A stretch of DNA of 64,000 nt from Streptomyces gelaticus. Lineage in GTDB: Bacteria; Actinomycetota; Actinomycetes; Streptomycetales; Streptomycetaceae. The stretch is taken from contig NZ_BMTF01000025.1 of NCBI RefSeq assembly GCF_014649535.1, positions 54,682 through 118,681 on the forward strand. Direction: 5' to 3'. The translations under genes were made by a program, and so were the position numbers. Numbering within the stretch: position 1 is the stretch's first letter; every line of letters starts with the position of its first letter. Shown piece by piece: positions 16,327 to 24,663 of this stretch. The notes beneath the pieces are model-generated. The model was not told the origin of the DNA and made no database searches. It saw only the letters and a list, made by a program, of their open reading frames with translations.

Positions 16327-17757
16327 ATGCGCCGTTCCAAAATCGTCTGCACACTCGGTCCCGCCGTCGACTCCCACGAGCAGCTCGTCGCTCTGATCGA
16401 GGCCGGCATGAGCGTGGCCCGCTTCAACTTCAGTCACGGCAGCCACGAGGAGCACCAGGCTCGCTACGACCGGGTCCGCAGGGCCGCCGCCGAGACCGGC
16501 CGTGCGATCGGCGTGCTCGCCGACCTCCAGGGTCCGAAGATCCGCCTGGCCAAGTTCGCCGAGGGCCCGGTCGAGCTGGTCCGCGGGGACGAGTTCACGA
16601 TCACCGCGGAGGAGGTCCCCGGTGACAAGTCGATCTGCGGCACGACCTACAAGGGCCTGCCCGGCGACGTCGTCAAGGGCGACCCGATCCTGATCAACGA
16701 CGGCAACGTCGAGCTGAAGGTCGTCGCGGTCGAGGGCCCCCGGGTGAAGACCATCGTCATCGAGGGCGGTGTCATCTCCGACCACAAGGGCATCAACCTG
16801 CCCGGCGCGGCGGTCAACGTCCCGGCCCTGTCCGAGAAGGACGTCGACGATCTGCGGTTCGCCCTGCGGATGGGCTGCGACCTGGTCGCGCTCTCCTTCG
16901 TGCGGGACGCCAACGACATCAAGGACGTCCACAAGGTGATGGACGAGGAGGGCCGCCGGGTCCCCGTCATCGCCAAGGTCGAGAAGCCGCAGGCCGTCGA
17001 GCACATGGAGGGCGTCGTCATGGCCTTCGACGGCGTGATGGTCGCCCGTGGCGACCTGGCCGTCGAGTACCCGCTGGAGAAGGTCCCGATGGTGCAGAAG
17101 CGCCTGGTGGAGCTCTGCCGGCGAAACGCCAAGCCGGTGATCGTGGCGACCCAGATGATGGAGTCGATGATCACCAACTCACGGCCGACGCGCGCCGAGG
17201 CGTCCGACGTCGCCAACGCGATCCTGGACGGCGCGGACGCGGTCATGCTGTCGGCCGAGTCCAGCGTGGGCGCGTACCCGATCGAGACGGTCAAGACGAT
17301 GTCGAAGATCGTCGTCGCCGCCGAGGAGGAGCTGCTCTCCAAGGGCCTGCAGCCGCTGGTGCCGGGCAAGAAGCCGCGCACCCAGGGCGGTTCGGTGGCC
17401 CGCGCGGCCTGCGAGATCGCGGACTTCCTGAACGGCAGGGCGCTGGTCGCCTTCACCAAGTCCGGTGACACGGCCCGCCGGCTCTCCCGCTACCGCGCGG
17501 CGCAGCCCATCCTGGCCTTCACCACGGACGAGTCCACCCGCAATCAGCTCGCGCTGAGCTGGGGCGTCGAGGCCCACGTCGTGCCGCACGTGGACAACAC
17601 CGACGCGATGGTCGACCTGGTCGACGGCGAACTGCTGAAGCTGGGCCGCTACAACGAGGGCGACACCATGGTCATCACGGCCGGCTCGCCCCCCGGCATC
17701 CCGGGCACCACCAACATGGTCCGGGTGCACCACGTCGGCGGCGGCGCGCGCGACTGA
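16327..17757 (+). CDS. pyk: Pyruvate kinase
   Basis: Makes pyruvate and ATP from phosphoenolpyruvate, 476 aa. Diagnostic segments: MRRSKIVCTLGPA, GMSVARFNFSHGSHEEH, ADLQGPKIRLAKF, ILINDGNVELKV, the catalytic lysine region IAKVEKPQAVEHM, VARGDLAVEYP, and the MMESMITNSRPTRAEASDVANAI signature. The C-terminal domain includes FTKSGDTARRLSRYR and the phosphate-binding ITAGSPPGIPGTTN. The ATG at 16327 has AGGA 8 nt upstream. The gene ends at a very strong hairpin before a convergent gene. Confidence 0.96.
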   Translation: MRRSKIVCTLGPAVDSHEQLVALIEAGMSVARFNFSHGSHEEHQARYDRVRRAAAETGRAIGVLADLQGPKIRLAKFAEGPVELVRGDEFTITAEEVPGDKSICGTTYKGLPGDVVKGDPILINDGNVELKVVAVEGPRVKTIVIEGGVISDHKGINLPGAAVNVPALSEKDVDDLRFALRMGCDLVALSFVRDANDIKDVHKVMDEEGRRVPVIAKVEKPQAVEHMEGVVMAFDGVMVARGDLAVEYPLEKVPMVQKRLVELCRRNAKPVIVATQMMESMITNSRPTRAEASDVANAILDGADAVMLSAESSVGAYPIETVKTMSKIVVAAEEELLSKGLQPLVPGKKPRTQGGSVARAACEIADFLNGRALVAFTKSGDTARRLSRYRAAQPILAFTTDESTRNQLALSWGVEAHVVPHVDNTDAMVDLVDGELLKLGRYNEGDTMVITAGSPPGIPGTTNMVRVHHVGGGARD

Positions 17758-17780
17758 CGCCTCCGGCACCCGCGCACACG

Positions 17781-17818
17781 ACTGCGGGCCGCACTCCCGA
17801 AGGAGTGCGGCCCGCAGT
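17781..17818. terminator. Strong hairpin between convergent pyk and envelope operon
   Basis: A 17-bp perfect stem (17781-17797 with 17802-17818) closed by a CGAA tetraloop, between two convergent stops. Confidence 0.85.
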
Positions 17819-17851
17819 GCTGTGCAGCTCCCGAACGGGTCGGTATCGGCC

Positions 17852-19117
17852 CTAGCTGTTGCCGCCGGTGAAGTAGTTGTGCAGCCCGGGGACCTTGAGC
17901 GTCCCGCCGAACTGCCCGGCCTGGGTCACCTTGACCTTGGTGAAGAAGGCGAAGGGGACGTTGAGCGGCGGCGGTGTCTGCGGGCTGAACGTCACCGGGA
18001 TGAGGCCGAAGAGGTTGCCCTTCAGCTCCTCCGTGTACATCGTCACCGTGCCGTTGCGGATGGTGGACTTGGAACCCTTCCGCGCCTCGACATGGGCCGT
18101 CGTACCGGCCGGACCGACGGTCTTCTGGTGGAGATTGTCGATGTCGATGGAGCTCGCGGTGAACTTCAGCGCCTTCTTGACGGTGCCGTCGTACGTCTTC
18201 ACCTCGACGATGCCCTTGTAGTCGAGCCCGCTGAGGGTGAGCATCGAGCTCTCCAGGATCCACGGGTCGTTCGGGAGCAGCGGGATGCCCGTCTCCAGAT
18301 CGGCCGCGGCGAGCGCCTCGGGGTCGGCGGTCGGACACGGGAAGCGCTCCTTGGCGCCGTCCGGGATGTCCTCGTCCTTCTTGGCGTCGAGCCCCTTGGC
18401 GCTGTCGTCGAGCTCCTCGACCGTCCTGCCGGCCTTGTCCGCGGCCTCGCGGATCGCGGCGGCGGTCTTGTCGGCCGTCTCCTTCGCGGTGTCCGCGGCC
18501 TTCTCGGCAGGCTTCTCGGCGGGCTTCTCTGCGGCGTCGGTCCCCGACGGCTTCGGGGTCTCGGTGCTCGCGCTCGGGGACGGGCTGGCCGTGGCCTTGT
18601 CCGGTCCGTCGAAGAGGTCCTTGAGCGCGTCGCCGACGCCCAGCGGGTCGAGCGGGTTCGTCGACTTCGTGGGAGTGGGCGAGGCGCTCGGCGCGTTGGC
18701 GGCGGGCACCTCGGCCGCGGCGGCCTTCGGCTTCGTCTCCGCCGTGTCGCCCGCAGACGGGGTCGCCGTGGGCTCCGGGGTCGCCGCGTCGCCCTTGTCA
18801 CCGGAGTCGGTGGCGGACGGGGACGGGCTCGGCGACTTCGACGTGGACGGCGAGGGCTCCTCGCTCGGCTCGTCGGAGCGGGTCACACAGGGGCCGGGCG
18901 CGAAGGGGATGTCCGAACTGTCGTCGGCCAGCGCCAGCTTGGGGGTGAGCCCCATGCCCACGAAGACGGCCGTCGGCATCGCGGCGAGCGCGAACGCCTT
19001 GCCCGCGGGAATGTGCAGCTTCGTCAGCAGCGACTTCCTGGGAGCCGCGTGGCGCGGCCCGCTTCTCGTACCGAGGTTCTCCCCGGTCGAGTTCAGCTCC
19101 GTCTCGTCACCCCGCAC
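17852..19117 (-). CDS. Envelope protein with Ala/Pro/Ser/Thr-rich spacer and C-terminal beta domain
   Basis: Protein of 421 aa, last gene of a three-gene operon. A hydrophobic segment near residues 37-63 (AFALAAMPTAVFVGMGLTPKLALA) acts as signal or anchor. A long low-complexity spacer (about 80-260) is made of SPSPS, EKPAEKPAEK and similar repeats, with some helix-forming stretches. A C-terminal domain (about 275-421) of alternating polar/apolar strands, such as LTLSGLDYKGIVEVKTYDG and GTVTMYTEELKGN, should be extracytoplasmic and beta-rich. It overlaps the upstream gene by 11 nt (GTG 19117 after GGAGG). Homologues are sometimes labelled hydrogenase expression protein, a label I see no support for. 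Confidence 0.7.
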   Translation of the reverse strand: MRGDETELNSTGENLGTRSGPRHAAPRKSLLTKLHIPAGKAFALAAMPTAVFVGMGLTPKLALADDSSDIPFAPGPCVTRSDEPSEEPSPSTSKSPSPSPSATDSGDKGDAATPEPTATPSAGDTAETKPKAAAAEVPAANAPSASPTPTKSTNPLDPLGVGDALKDLFDGPDKATASPSPSASTETPKPSGTDAAEKPAEKPAEKAADTAKETADKTAAAIREAADKAGRTVEELDDSAKGLDAKKDEDIPDGAKERFPCPTADPEALAAADLETGIPLLPNDPWILESSMLTLSGLDYKGIVEVKTYDGTVKKALKFTASSIDIDNLHQKTVGPAGTTAHVEARKGSKSTIRNGTVTMYTEELKGNLFGLIPVTFSPQTPPPLNVPFAFFTKVKVTQAGQFGGTLKVPGLHNYFTGGNS

Positions 19118-19679
19118 GATGCCTCCCGCCGTCGACCTCAACTGTCGTGTCGTACTGCTCCGGCTGCTGGGGCACCGCTGCAGTGCTGTGGAACTCGGGT
19201 CCGGACTTCTGCGTCCCGGGGCCACTCTCTCCGGACTTCTCCCCCGCCGCGCCGACCGGCACGAGCTCGGGCTCGGACGCCGGTTCGCCCGGGGCCCAGG
19301 AGACGGAGAGCGCTCCGCCCAGCAGGGCGAACAGGAAGCCGATCAGGAATCCGCCGATGTTGGCGACCGGTATCGAGATCAGCGCCAGCAGGATCGCGGC
19401 GACGCCGGCGAACACTCTCACGATGTGGTGGAACCACATGGTGAGGCCCAGCGTGATCAGCAGGATCCCGATGATCAGTGACCCCGCACCGGCGGTCGTG
19501 GACATCGCCAGCGTGACGTTGCCGAGGTGCATGTTGGCGTACGGGAAGTACGCGATGGGCAGACCACCCACCATGGTGAACAGGCCCGCCCAGAAAGGCC
19601 GGTTACCCCGCCAGGTGCGGAATCCCCGCCAGAAGACGCGGAGGTAGTGCTCGTTCTGCCCTGTGGACTCGGGGCTCAT
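19107..19679 (-). CDS. DUF6114-like four-helix membrane protein
   Basis: Integral membrane protein of 190 aa with about four TM helices between residues 28 and 130 (FWAGLFTMVGGLPIAYF, AGSLIIGILLITLGLTMWF, VFAGVAAILLALISIPVANIGGFLIGFLFALLGGALSV) and a cytoplasmic or external Ser/Glu/Pro-rich tail. The architecture and neighbours match what I remember as the DUF6114 family. ATG 19679 follows GGGAG. It is sandwiched between a secreted DUF6230-like protein and the spacer-rich protein, so it may anchor or export these partners. Function unknown. Confidence 0.7.
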   Translation of the reverse strand: MSPESTGQNEHYLRVFWRGFRTWRGNRPFWAGLFTMVGGLPIAYFPYANMHLGNVTLAMSTTAGAGSLIIGILLITLGLTMWFHHIVRVFAGVAAILLALISIPVANIGGFLIGFLFALLGGALSVSWAPGEPASEPELVPVGAAGEKSGESGPGTQKSGPEFHSTAAVPQQPEQYDTTVEVDGGRHRAG

Positions 19680-19773
19680 GGAAAACAGCTCCCTGGAACC
19701 GGTACTGCTGGAGAAGAGAAAGGGTGGGCAGCCGGAGGCCCGTCGAGGGCACCCCGGCCGCCCGGTCGAGCGC

Positions 19774-20427
19774 TTAGTAGCACTCCTTGACGCCCGACTT
19801 CAGCCGCAGGCTCAGGTCGCTGAGCTTGAAGGTGCCTGCGGTGGTCGCCCACGCCGTCTGCTTCACGCCGGTCAGCTTCGCCACCTCGGCGCGCTGCGCG
19901 AAACCGTTCGGGTTCGCCCGGGTCTTCGGCTGGATGCCGATCGAATCAGGGTTGTCCGGGTCCTTGAGGGAACCGGCGGCAACACCGATGTCGATGTTCG
20001 TGAACTCGGCGTCCGCGTCGAGCTCGGCGATATCCAGGTACAGATTGGTCGCCTCGACCGGCTTCTTCGGGTTCGTACCCGCGTGCAGCTGCAGCGTGAC
20101 ATTGCCGAGGCCGAACGGAAGGTTCGGAGTGACCACCGACTGGCACATGTTGGTGATCGTGGCGTCGCTGAAGCCCGACACGGCAACAGCGTGAGCCTCG
20201 TCCTTGCCCTCCAGGCTCTTACCGGTGGCCACCGAGCCGTACTGCACGAAGTTGTGGCCGACGAGACTGTCCGTACGCACCTTGAAGCTCTGGCCGGACA
20301 CGCTGAAGGACGCCGCGAGGGCACCCTGCGCGAGACCGACACCCACCGCCGCGGTCGCGACGACGCTCGGCACCATGACTAGAGCGAAACGCTTCCATCT
20401 GGTGCCGCCACGAACCTGGGAACTCAT
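19774..20427 (-). CDS. DUF6230-like secreted protein
   Basis: First gene of the envelope operon, 217 aa. It starts at ATG 20427 after a very strong AAGGAGG. The basic N-terminus (MSSQVRGGTRWKR) and hydrophobic segment FALVMVPSVVATAAVGVGLAQGALA, ending AASFS, form a signal peptide cleaved near residue 38. The mature part is all-beta in appearance (FSVSGQSFKVRTDSL, VTLQLHAGTNPKKPVEATNLYLDIAELDAD), with one Cys pair-forming candidate near the middle and one close to the C-terminus (KECY). The pattern matches DUF6230 as I recall it. It probably sits at the cell surface; function unknown. Confidence 0.72.
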   Translation of the reverse strand: MSSQVRGGTRWKRFALVMVPSVVATAAVGVGLAQGALAASFSVSGQSFKVRTDSLVGHNFVQYGSVATGKSLEGKDEAHAVAVSGFSDATITNMCQSVVTPNLPFGLGNVTLQLHAGTNPKKPVEATNLYLDIAELDADAEFTNIDIGVAAGSLKDPDNPDSIGIQPKTRANPNGFAQRAEVAKLTGVKQTAWATTAGTFKLSDLSLRLKSGVKECY

Positions 20428-20925
20428 AATTTTCCTCCTTCTCGGACGTACATCTCCGGTCCGGGCCTGGGCCCGTCCTGGGATGGGAGAAGTGCTACGT
20501 CCTCGGCAAGGAGAGCGCCTGTGGAGGGAGGCATGAACCGCGTCCGAATCACCGGCGATCACCCCCGAGCGACAACCACTGGCCACGCATGAGCGCAACC
20601 TGTTCGGACAGGCCCTGCCGGACGACAGGAACCCCCCTGCCCGGAGTCGGCGCCACTGTCGCCGGCCCACTCGGTGGGGACCCAACGGGGCCGCCGCACC
20701 GACTGGCAGCCGGGCTGGCGTTATTGGACCGAGCGTGGCCGATCGTGGTGCATTCCCGCCCTTGGCACAAGGGGGTTCGTTACTCACTAGTAACGGCCCG
20801 ATAACCGATGCGCGACCGGCTGGTACCGCCCGGCCACACAGGGTGGTGCCGGACCGAAGGACGAAACGGAGGATCAGGTCGCCAATACGGACAGATCCCA
20901 GTGCGCGATTTACTGCGAGTAACAG
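20428..20925. other. Long leader/promoter region of the envelope operon
   Basis: No convincing gene in about 500 bp. It contains the AAGGAGG of the DUF6230-like gene (near 20434) and a dyad at 20778-20795. Short open frames here lack ribosome binding sites and family features. Confidence 0.5.
20778..20795. promoter_or_regulatory. Inverted repeat upstream of the envelope operon
   Basis: CGTTACT-CACT-AGTAACG is a perfect 7-bp dyad with a 4-nt centre, about 350 bp upstream of the DUF6230-like ATG. It stands out from the GC-rich surroundings and is probably an operator, though its distance from the gene is large. Confidence 0.45.
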
Positions 20926-20960
20926 GCCTCTGCTTTATCAAGATTTGGTAAAGCAGAGGC
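20926..20960. terminator. Hairpin downstream of the thioredoxin-TPR gene
   Basis: GCCTCTGCTTTA (20926-20937) pairs perfectly with TAAAGCAGAGGC (20949-20960) around an 11-nt loop. It is the second of two hairpins after the leftward thioredoxin-like gene. Confidence 0.7.
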
Positions 20961-20985
20961 GCCTCTTATCGCCCGATCGCGAAAA

Positions 20986-21017
20986 CGGCCGCGGCACCCG
21001 GAAGGGCACCGCGGCCG
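20986..21017. terminator. GC-rich hairpin immediately after the thioredoxin-TPR gene
   Basis: Arms 20986-20999 and 21004-21017 pair with two mismatches around a GGAA loop, 10 bp past the stop at 21027. With the hairpin at 20926-20960 it forms a tandem terminator. Confidence 0.7.
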
Positions 21018-21026
21018 CTTGTCACA

Positions 21027-21998
21027 TCAGAACAAGACCCGCGCCAGCGCCGTACGCGCGGCGACGACCCGCGGGTCGTCGGGGCCGATCACCTCGAACA
21101 GCTCCAGCAGCCGCACCCGCGCGGCATCCCGGTCGTCGCCCAAGGTGCGGCGCACCGTCTCGACGAGCCGGCCGAAGGCGTCCTCGACATGGCCGCCGAC
21201 CAGATCCAGATCGGCGGCGGCGAGCTGCGCCGCGACATCGGCCGGGTTCGCGGCGGCGTCCTCACGGACCCGCTGCGCGTCCATGTCCTTGACCCGGGAG
21301 AGGAGTTCGGCCTGGGCGAGGCCGAGCTTGGCCTCCGTGTTGGCCGGGTCGTCGGACAGGACGTTCTTGTACGCCTGGACGGCACCGGCGAAGTCATTGG
21401 CGTCCAGGGCCTGCACGGCCGCTTCGAGCAGGGCGTCGTACGGTCCCGCGGGCACCTCGGCCGGGACCCGGTCGGCCCCCTCGGCGTCCTGGTCGACCTC
21501 GATCCCGGTGAGTCCGAACCGCTCCTCACCGACCTGGATCAGCTGGTCCAGCGTCTGCCGGATCTGGGCCTCGGGGGCCGCGCCCTGGAAGAGCGGGAGG
21601 GCCTGCCCGGCGACGACGGCGAAGACCGCCGGGATGCCCTGGATGCCGAACTGCTGCATCAACATCTGGTTGGCGTCGACATCGACCTTGGCCAGCACGA
21701 AGCGGCCCTTGTACTCCAGGGCCAGGCGCTCCAGGAGCGGACCCAGCTGCTTGCACGGCTCGCACCACTCGGCCCAGAAGTCGATGACGACCGGGACCTC
21801 GGCGGAACGCTGCAGGACATCGCTCTCGAAGCCCGCCTCATCGACATCGATCACCAGGGCGGAGGGCGGTACGGCGCCGCCGCCACCCTGCCGGGCGGCC
21901 TCGGCACGGGCCTGCTCCGCCTTCACCTTGGCCTCGCCGGCCGCCTTCACCGCGGCGAGGTCGACGACGCCGCTCATGGACATGTTCCTAGGCTGCAT
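21027..21998 (-). CDS. Thioredoxin-fold protein with TPR tail (YbbN/CnoX-like co-chaperone)
   Basis: Cytoplasmic protein of 323 aa. A Q/A-rich N-terminal lead is followed by a thioredoxin domain about 50-155 with active site WAEWCEPCK (C79, C82) and the cis-Pro segment GIQGIPAVF. A C-terminal tetratricopeptide region about 195-323 (YDALLEAAVQALDANDFAGAVQAY) follows. This layout matches the YbbN/CnoX family, which holds and reduces client proteins during oxidative stress. The CxxC is intact here, unlike the enterobacterial protein. The ATG at 21998 has GGAGG 8 nt upstream. It is monocistronic, with tandem terminators. Confidence 0.88.
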   Translation of the reverse strand: MQPRNMSMSGVVDLAAVKAAGEAKVKAEQARAEAARQGGGGAVPPSALVIDVDEAGFESDVLQRSAEVPVVIDFWAEWCEPCKQLGPLLERLALEYKGRFVLAKVDVDANQMLMQQFGIQGIPAVFAVVAGQALPLFQGAAPEAQIRQTLDQLIQVGEERFGLTGIEVDQDAEGADRVPAEVPAGPYDALLEAAVQALDANDFAGAVQAYKNVLSDDPANTEAKLGLAQAELLSRVKDMDAQRVREDAAANPADVAAQLAAADLDLVGGHVEDAFGRLVETVRRTLGDDRDAARVRLLELFEVIGPDDPRVVAARTALARVLF

Positions 21999-22197
21999 AC
22001 GTACATCCTCCCCCCTTGGCGCACCGATCCGGAAAGCGATACGGGAACCGCGCCCGTCCGCCGCCCCCGCCGGAGTGCGGGGTGCACGGACAGACACGGC
22101 CCGAGGGCCCCTGAAAGACCCGTTTCGGCGCCGGGTCCCCACCCGGTGCCTGTGGCTGTCAATCGGTTGCGGCGTCACGACGGCACGACCGTCGTCT

Positions 22198-22220
22198 TTA
22201 CGCTACGACCCGTAGCGTAA
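22198..22220. promoter_or_regulatory. 23-bp perfect inverted repeat, probable TetR-type operator
   Basis: TTACGCTAC-N5-GTAGCGTAA has 9-bp perfect arms around GACCC. It lies in the 317-bp divergent region, 200 bp from the thioredoxin-like start and 96 bp from the tetR start. Length and TTAC...GTAA ends are typical of TetR-family sites, so autoregulation by the neighbouring TetR is likely. The rest of the gap holds only the second dyad at 22294-22305 and the GGAGG of the thioredoxin gene. Confidence 0.65.
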
Positions 22221-22293
22221 CTGTCCGGCACCCTTCGCGCACAGGTGCGTCCGGTGATCTGTCTCACGGAGATCGGGACCGGTCCGTTCTACT

Positions 22294-22305
22294 TACTGAC
22301 CGGTA
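22294..22305. promoter_or_regulatory. TACTGAnCGGTA-type motif before tetR
   Basis: TACTGACCGGTA ends 10 nt before the tetR ATG and overlaps a TGACC-N5-GGTCA dyad. The same 12-mer with one change (TACTGAGCGGTA) occurs at 39590-39601 in front of the thiolase gene. It is a candidate common regulator site. Confidence 0.4.
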
Positions 22306-22315
22306 TGGTCACGGC

Positions 22316-22945
22316 ATGCTGAGCCGCAGCAACCCCAGAAACCTTCGAACGGGACGCCCGCGCAGTGCCGCGGCCGATGAAGCGATCCTGGAGGCGACCA
22401 GGGCCTCCCTGGTCGACCTCGGCTGGTCGAAGCTGACGATGAGCGACGTGGCGGCGCGGGCCGGGGTCGCCAAGACGACGCTGTACCGCCGGTGGGCGGG
22501 CAAGAACGAGCTGGTCGTGGATGCCGTGGCGGTCCTCTTCGACGAGCTGGAGATGCCCGATCTGGGCAGTCTGTCGGCCGATGTGCAGGCAATGGTGCTG
22601 CAGTTCGCGGCATTGCTGGAACGGCCGGAGACCCGGACGGCACTGATGGCGGTGGTCGCGGAGTCGACGCGCGACGAGGCGCTGCGGACCCGGATCCGCG
22701 ACTCGATCGTGGACCGGCAGAAGCGGCTGGTACTCCAGGGGCGCCAACGGGCCCAGGAGCGCGGGGAGTTGCCCGTGGAGGCGGACGAGGAGGCGGCGTC
22801 GGCGACCGCCGATCTGATCTTCGACGTGATCGCCGGCGCGGTCGTGCACCGGACACTGGTGAGCGCCGAGCCCGTCGATGCCGACTGGGCCGGGCGCTTC
22901 ACCGCGCTGCTGCTCGCGGGGCTGGAGGCGGCGGCCTCCACGTAA
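22316..22945 (+). CDS. TetR-family transcriptional regulator
   Basis: Regulator of 209 aa. The N-terminal HTH (about 22-70) reads LTMSDVAARAGVAKTTLYRRWAGKNELV, the canonical TetR pattern. The C-terminal all-helical part (about 75-209) would bind a ligand; its C-terminal half resembles the TetR_C_33/AefR-like type. It is convergent with icmA (9-bp gap between stops) and has two dyads upstream. Possible targets are itself, icmA and acyl-CoA genes carrying the TACTGAnCGGTA motif. The ligand is unknown. Confidence 0.85.
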   Translation: MLSRSNPRNLRTGRPRSAAADEAILEATRASLVDLGWSKLTMSDVAARAGVAKTTLYRRWAGKNELVVDAVAVLFDELEMPDLGSLSADVQAMVLQFAALLERPETRTALMAVVAESTRDEALRTRIRDSIVDRQKRLVLQGRQRAQERGELPVEADEEAASATADLIFDVIAGAVVHRTLVSAEPVDADWAGRFTALLLAGLEAAAST

Positions 22946-22954
22946 GCCCTGTCC

Positions 22955-24655
22955 TCAGAAGCCGGGTGGCTCCGTGTAGGTGCCCCACTCCTCGCGCAGA
23001 ACCCCGCAGATCTCGCCGAGCGTCGCCTCGGCCCGCACCGCGTCGAGCATCGGCGCGATCATGTTGGAGCCGTCGCGGGCGGCGGCCAGCATCGCCTCCA
23101 GCGCCGACTTCACCCGGGCATCGTCCCGGGCGTCCTTGCGTCCGCCGAGCACCCGTACCTGCTCGCGCTCGACCTCGTGGCTGACCCGCAGGATCTCCAG
23201 GTCGCCGGTGACCGAGCCGTGGTGGACGTTGACGCCGACGACCCGCTTGTCGCCCTTTTCCAGCGCCTGCTGGTAGCGGAAGGCGGACTCGGCGATCTCG
23301 CCGGTGAACCAGCCGTCCTCGATGCCGCGCAGGATGCCGGAGGTGATCGGCCCGATGGGGTGCTGCCCGTCCGGGTGGGCCCGGGTGCCGCGCTCCTTGA
23401 TCTGGTCGAAGATCTTCTCGGCCTCGGCCTCGATCCGGTCGGTGAGCTGCTCGACGTACCAGGAACCGCCCAGCGGGTCCGCCACGTTGGCGACGCCGGT
23501 CTCCTCCATCAGCACCTGCTGGGTGCGCAGCGCGATCTCGGCGGCCTGCTCCGAGGGGAGCGCGAGGGTCTCGTCGAGGGCGTTGGTGTGCAGCGAGTTG
23601 GTGCCGCCGAGGACCGCGGAGAGCGCCTCGACCGCCGTCCGTACGACGTTGTTGTACGGCTGCTGGGCGGTGAGCGAGACACCGGCGGTCTGGGTGTGGA
23701 AACGGAGCCACTGCGCCTTGTCGGTCTTCGCGCCGTACGTCTCCTTCATCCAGCGGGCCCAGATCCGGCGGGCCGCGCGGAACTTGGCGATCTCCTCGAA
23801 GAAGTCGAGGTGCGCGTCGAAGAAGAAGGAGAGGCCGGGCGCGAAGGTGTCGACGTCCAGACCGCGGGAGAGGCCGAGCTCCACGTAGCCGAAGCCGTCG
23901 GCGAGGGTGTACGCGAGCTCCTGCGCGGCCGTCGCCCCGGCCTCGCGGATGTGGTAGCCGGAGACGGAGAGCGGCTTGTAGGCGGGGATGTCGCGGGCGC
24001 AGTGCTCCATCAGGTCGCCGATGAGACGCAGATGGGGCTCGGGCTGGAAGAGCCACTCCTTCTGCGCGATGTACTCCTTGAAGATGTCGGTCTGGAGCGT
24101 GCCGTTGAGCACGCCCGGGTCGACACCCTGGCGCTCGGCGGCGACCAGGTACATGCAGAAGACGGGCACGGCCGGGCCGCTGATCGTCATGGACGTCGTG
24201 ACGTCGCCGAGCGGGATGTCCTTGAAGAGGACCTCCATGTCGGCGGCGGAGTCGATGGCGACGCCGCAGTGCCCGACCTCGCCGAGCGAACGGGGGTCGT
24301 CGGAGTCGCGGCCCATCAGGGTCGGCATGTCGAAGGCGACGCTGAGCCCGCCGCCGCCCGCAGCGAGGATCATCTTGTACCGCTCGTTGGTCTGCTCGGC
24401 GTTGCCGAAGCCGGCGAACTGGCGGATGGTCCAGGTCCGGCCGCGGTAGCCGGTGGGGTGGAGCCCCCGGGTGAAGGGGTACTCACCGGGCCAGCCGATC
24501 CGCTCGAATCCCTCGTACGTGTCCCCCGGGCGGGGACCGTACACGGGCTCCACCGGGTCCCCGGAGAGCGTGGTGAAGTCCGCGTCACGCTTGCGGGCCT
24601 TGTCGTAACGGGCCTGCCAGCGGCGGCGGCCTTCCTCGATCGCGTCAGCGTCCAT
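22955..24655 (-). CDS. icmA: Isobutyryl-CoA mutase large subunit
   Basis: Catalyses coenzyme-B12-dependent interconversion of isobutyryl-CoA and n-butyryl-CoA, linking valine catabolism to butyryl and ethylmalonyl precursors for polyketides. It is 566 aa, the known IcmA length. Two residues that separate IcmA from methylmalonyl-CoA mutase are in the IcmA state: F80 (RQFAGFG) and Q198 (KEYIAQKE), where mutases of methylmalonyl-CoA have Tyr and Arg. It is a TIM-barrel subunit only: the cobalamin-binding domain is absent, so it needs a separate IcmB, not encoded in this window. There is no clear Shine-Dalgarno, and a 24-bp palindrome ends 9 nt before the ATG. Confidence 0.93.
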   Translation of the reverse strand: MDADAIEEGRRRWQARYDKARKRDADFTTLSGDPVEPVYGPRPGDTYEGFERIGWPGEYPFTRGLHPTGYRGRTWTIRQFAGFGNAEQTNERYKMILAAGGGGLSVAFDMPTLMGRDSDDPRSLGEVGHCGVAIDSAADMEVLFKDIPLGDVTTSMTISGPAVPVFCMYLVAAERQGVDPGVLNGTLQTDIFKEYIAQKEWLFQPEPHLRLIGDLMEHCARDIPAYKPLSVSGYHIREAGATAAQELAYTLADGFGYVELGLSRGLDVDTFAPGLSFFFDAHLDFFEEIAKFRAARRIWARWMKETYGAKTDKAQWLRFHTQTAGVSLTAQQPYNNVVRTAVEALSAVLGGTNSLHTNALDETLALPSEQAAEIALRTQQVLMEETGVANVADPLGGSWYVEQLTDRIEAEAEKIFDQIKERGTRAHPDGQHPIGPITSGILRGIEDGWFTGEIAESAFRYQQALEKGDKRVVGVNVHHGSVTGDLEILRVSHEVEREQVRVLGGRKDARDDARVKSALEAMLAAARDGSNMIAPMLDAVRAEATLGEICGVLREEWGTYTEPPGF

Positions 24656-24663
24656 ACCATCGA

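Noticed and set aside
20735..21292. Plus-strand open frame between the envelope operon and the thioredoxin-like gene
   Set aside because: It crosses two terminator hairpins, ends antisense to the thioredoxin gene and is arginine/proline-rich without motifs.
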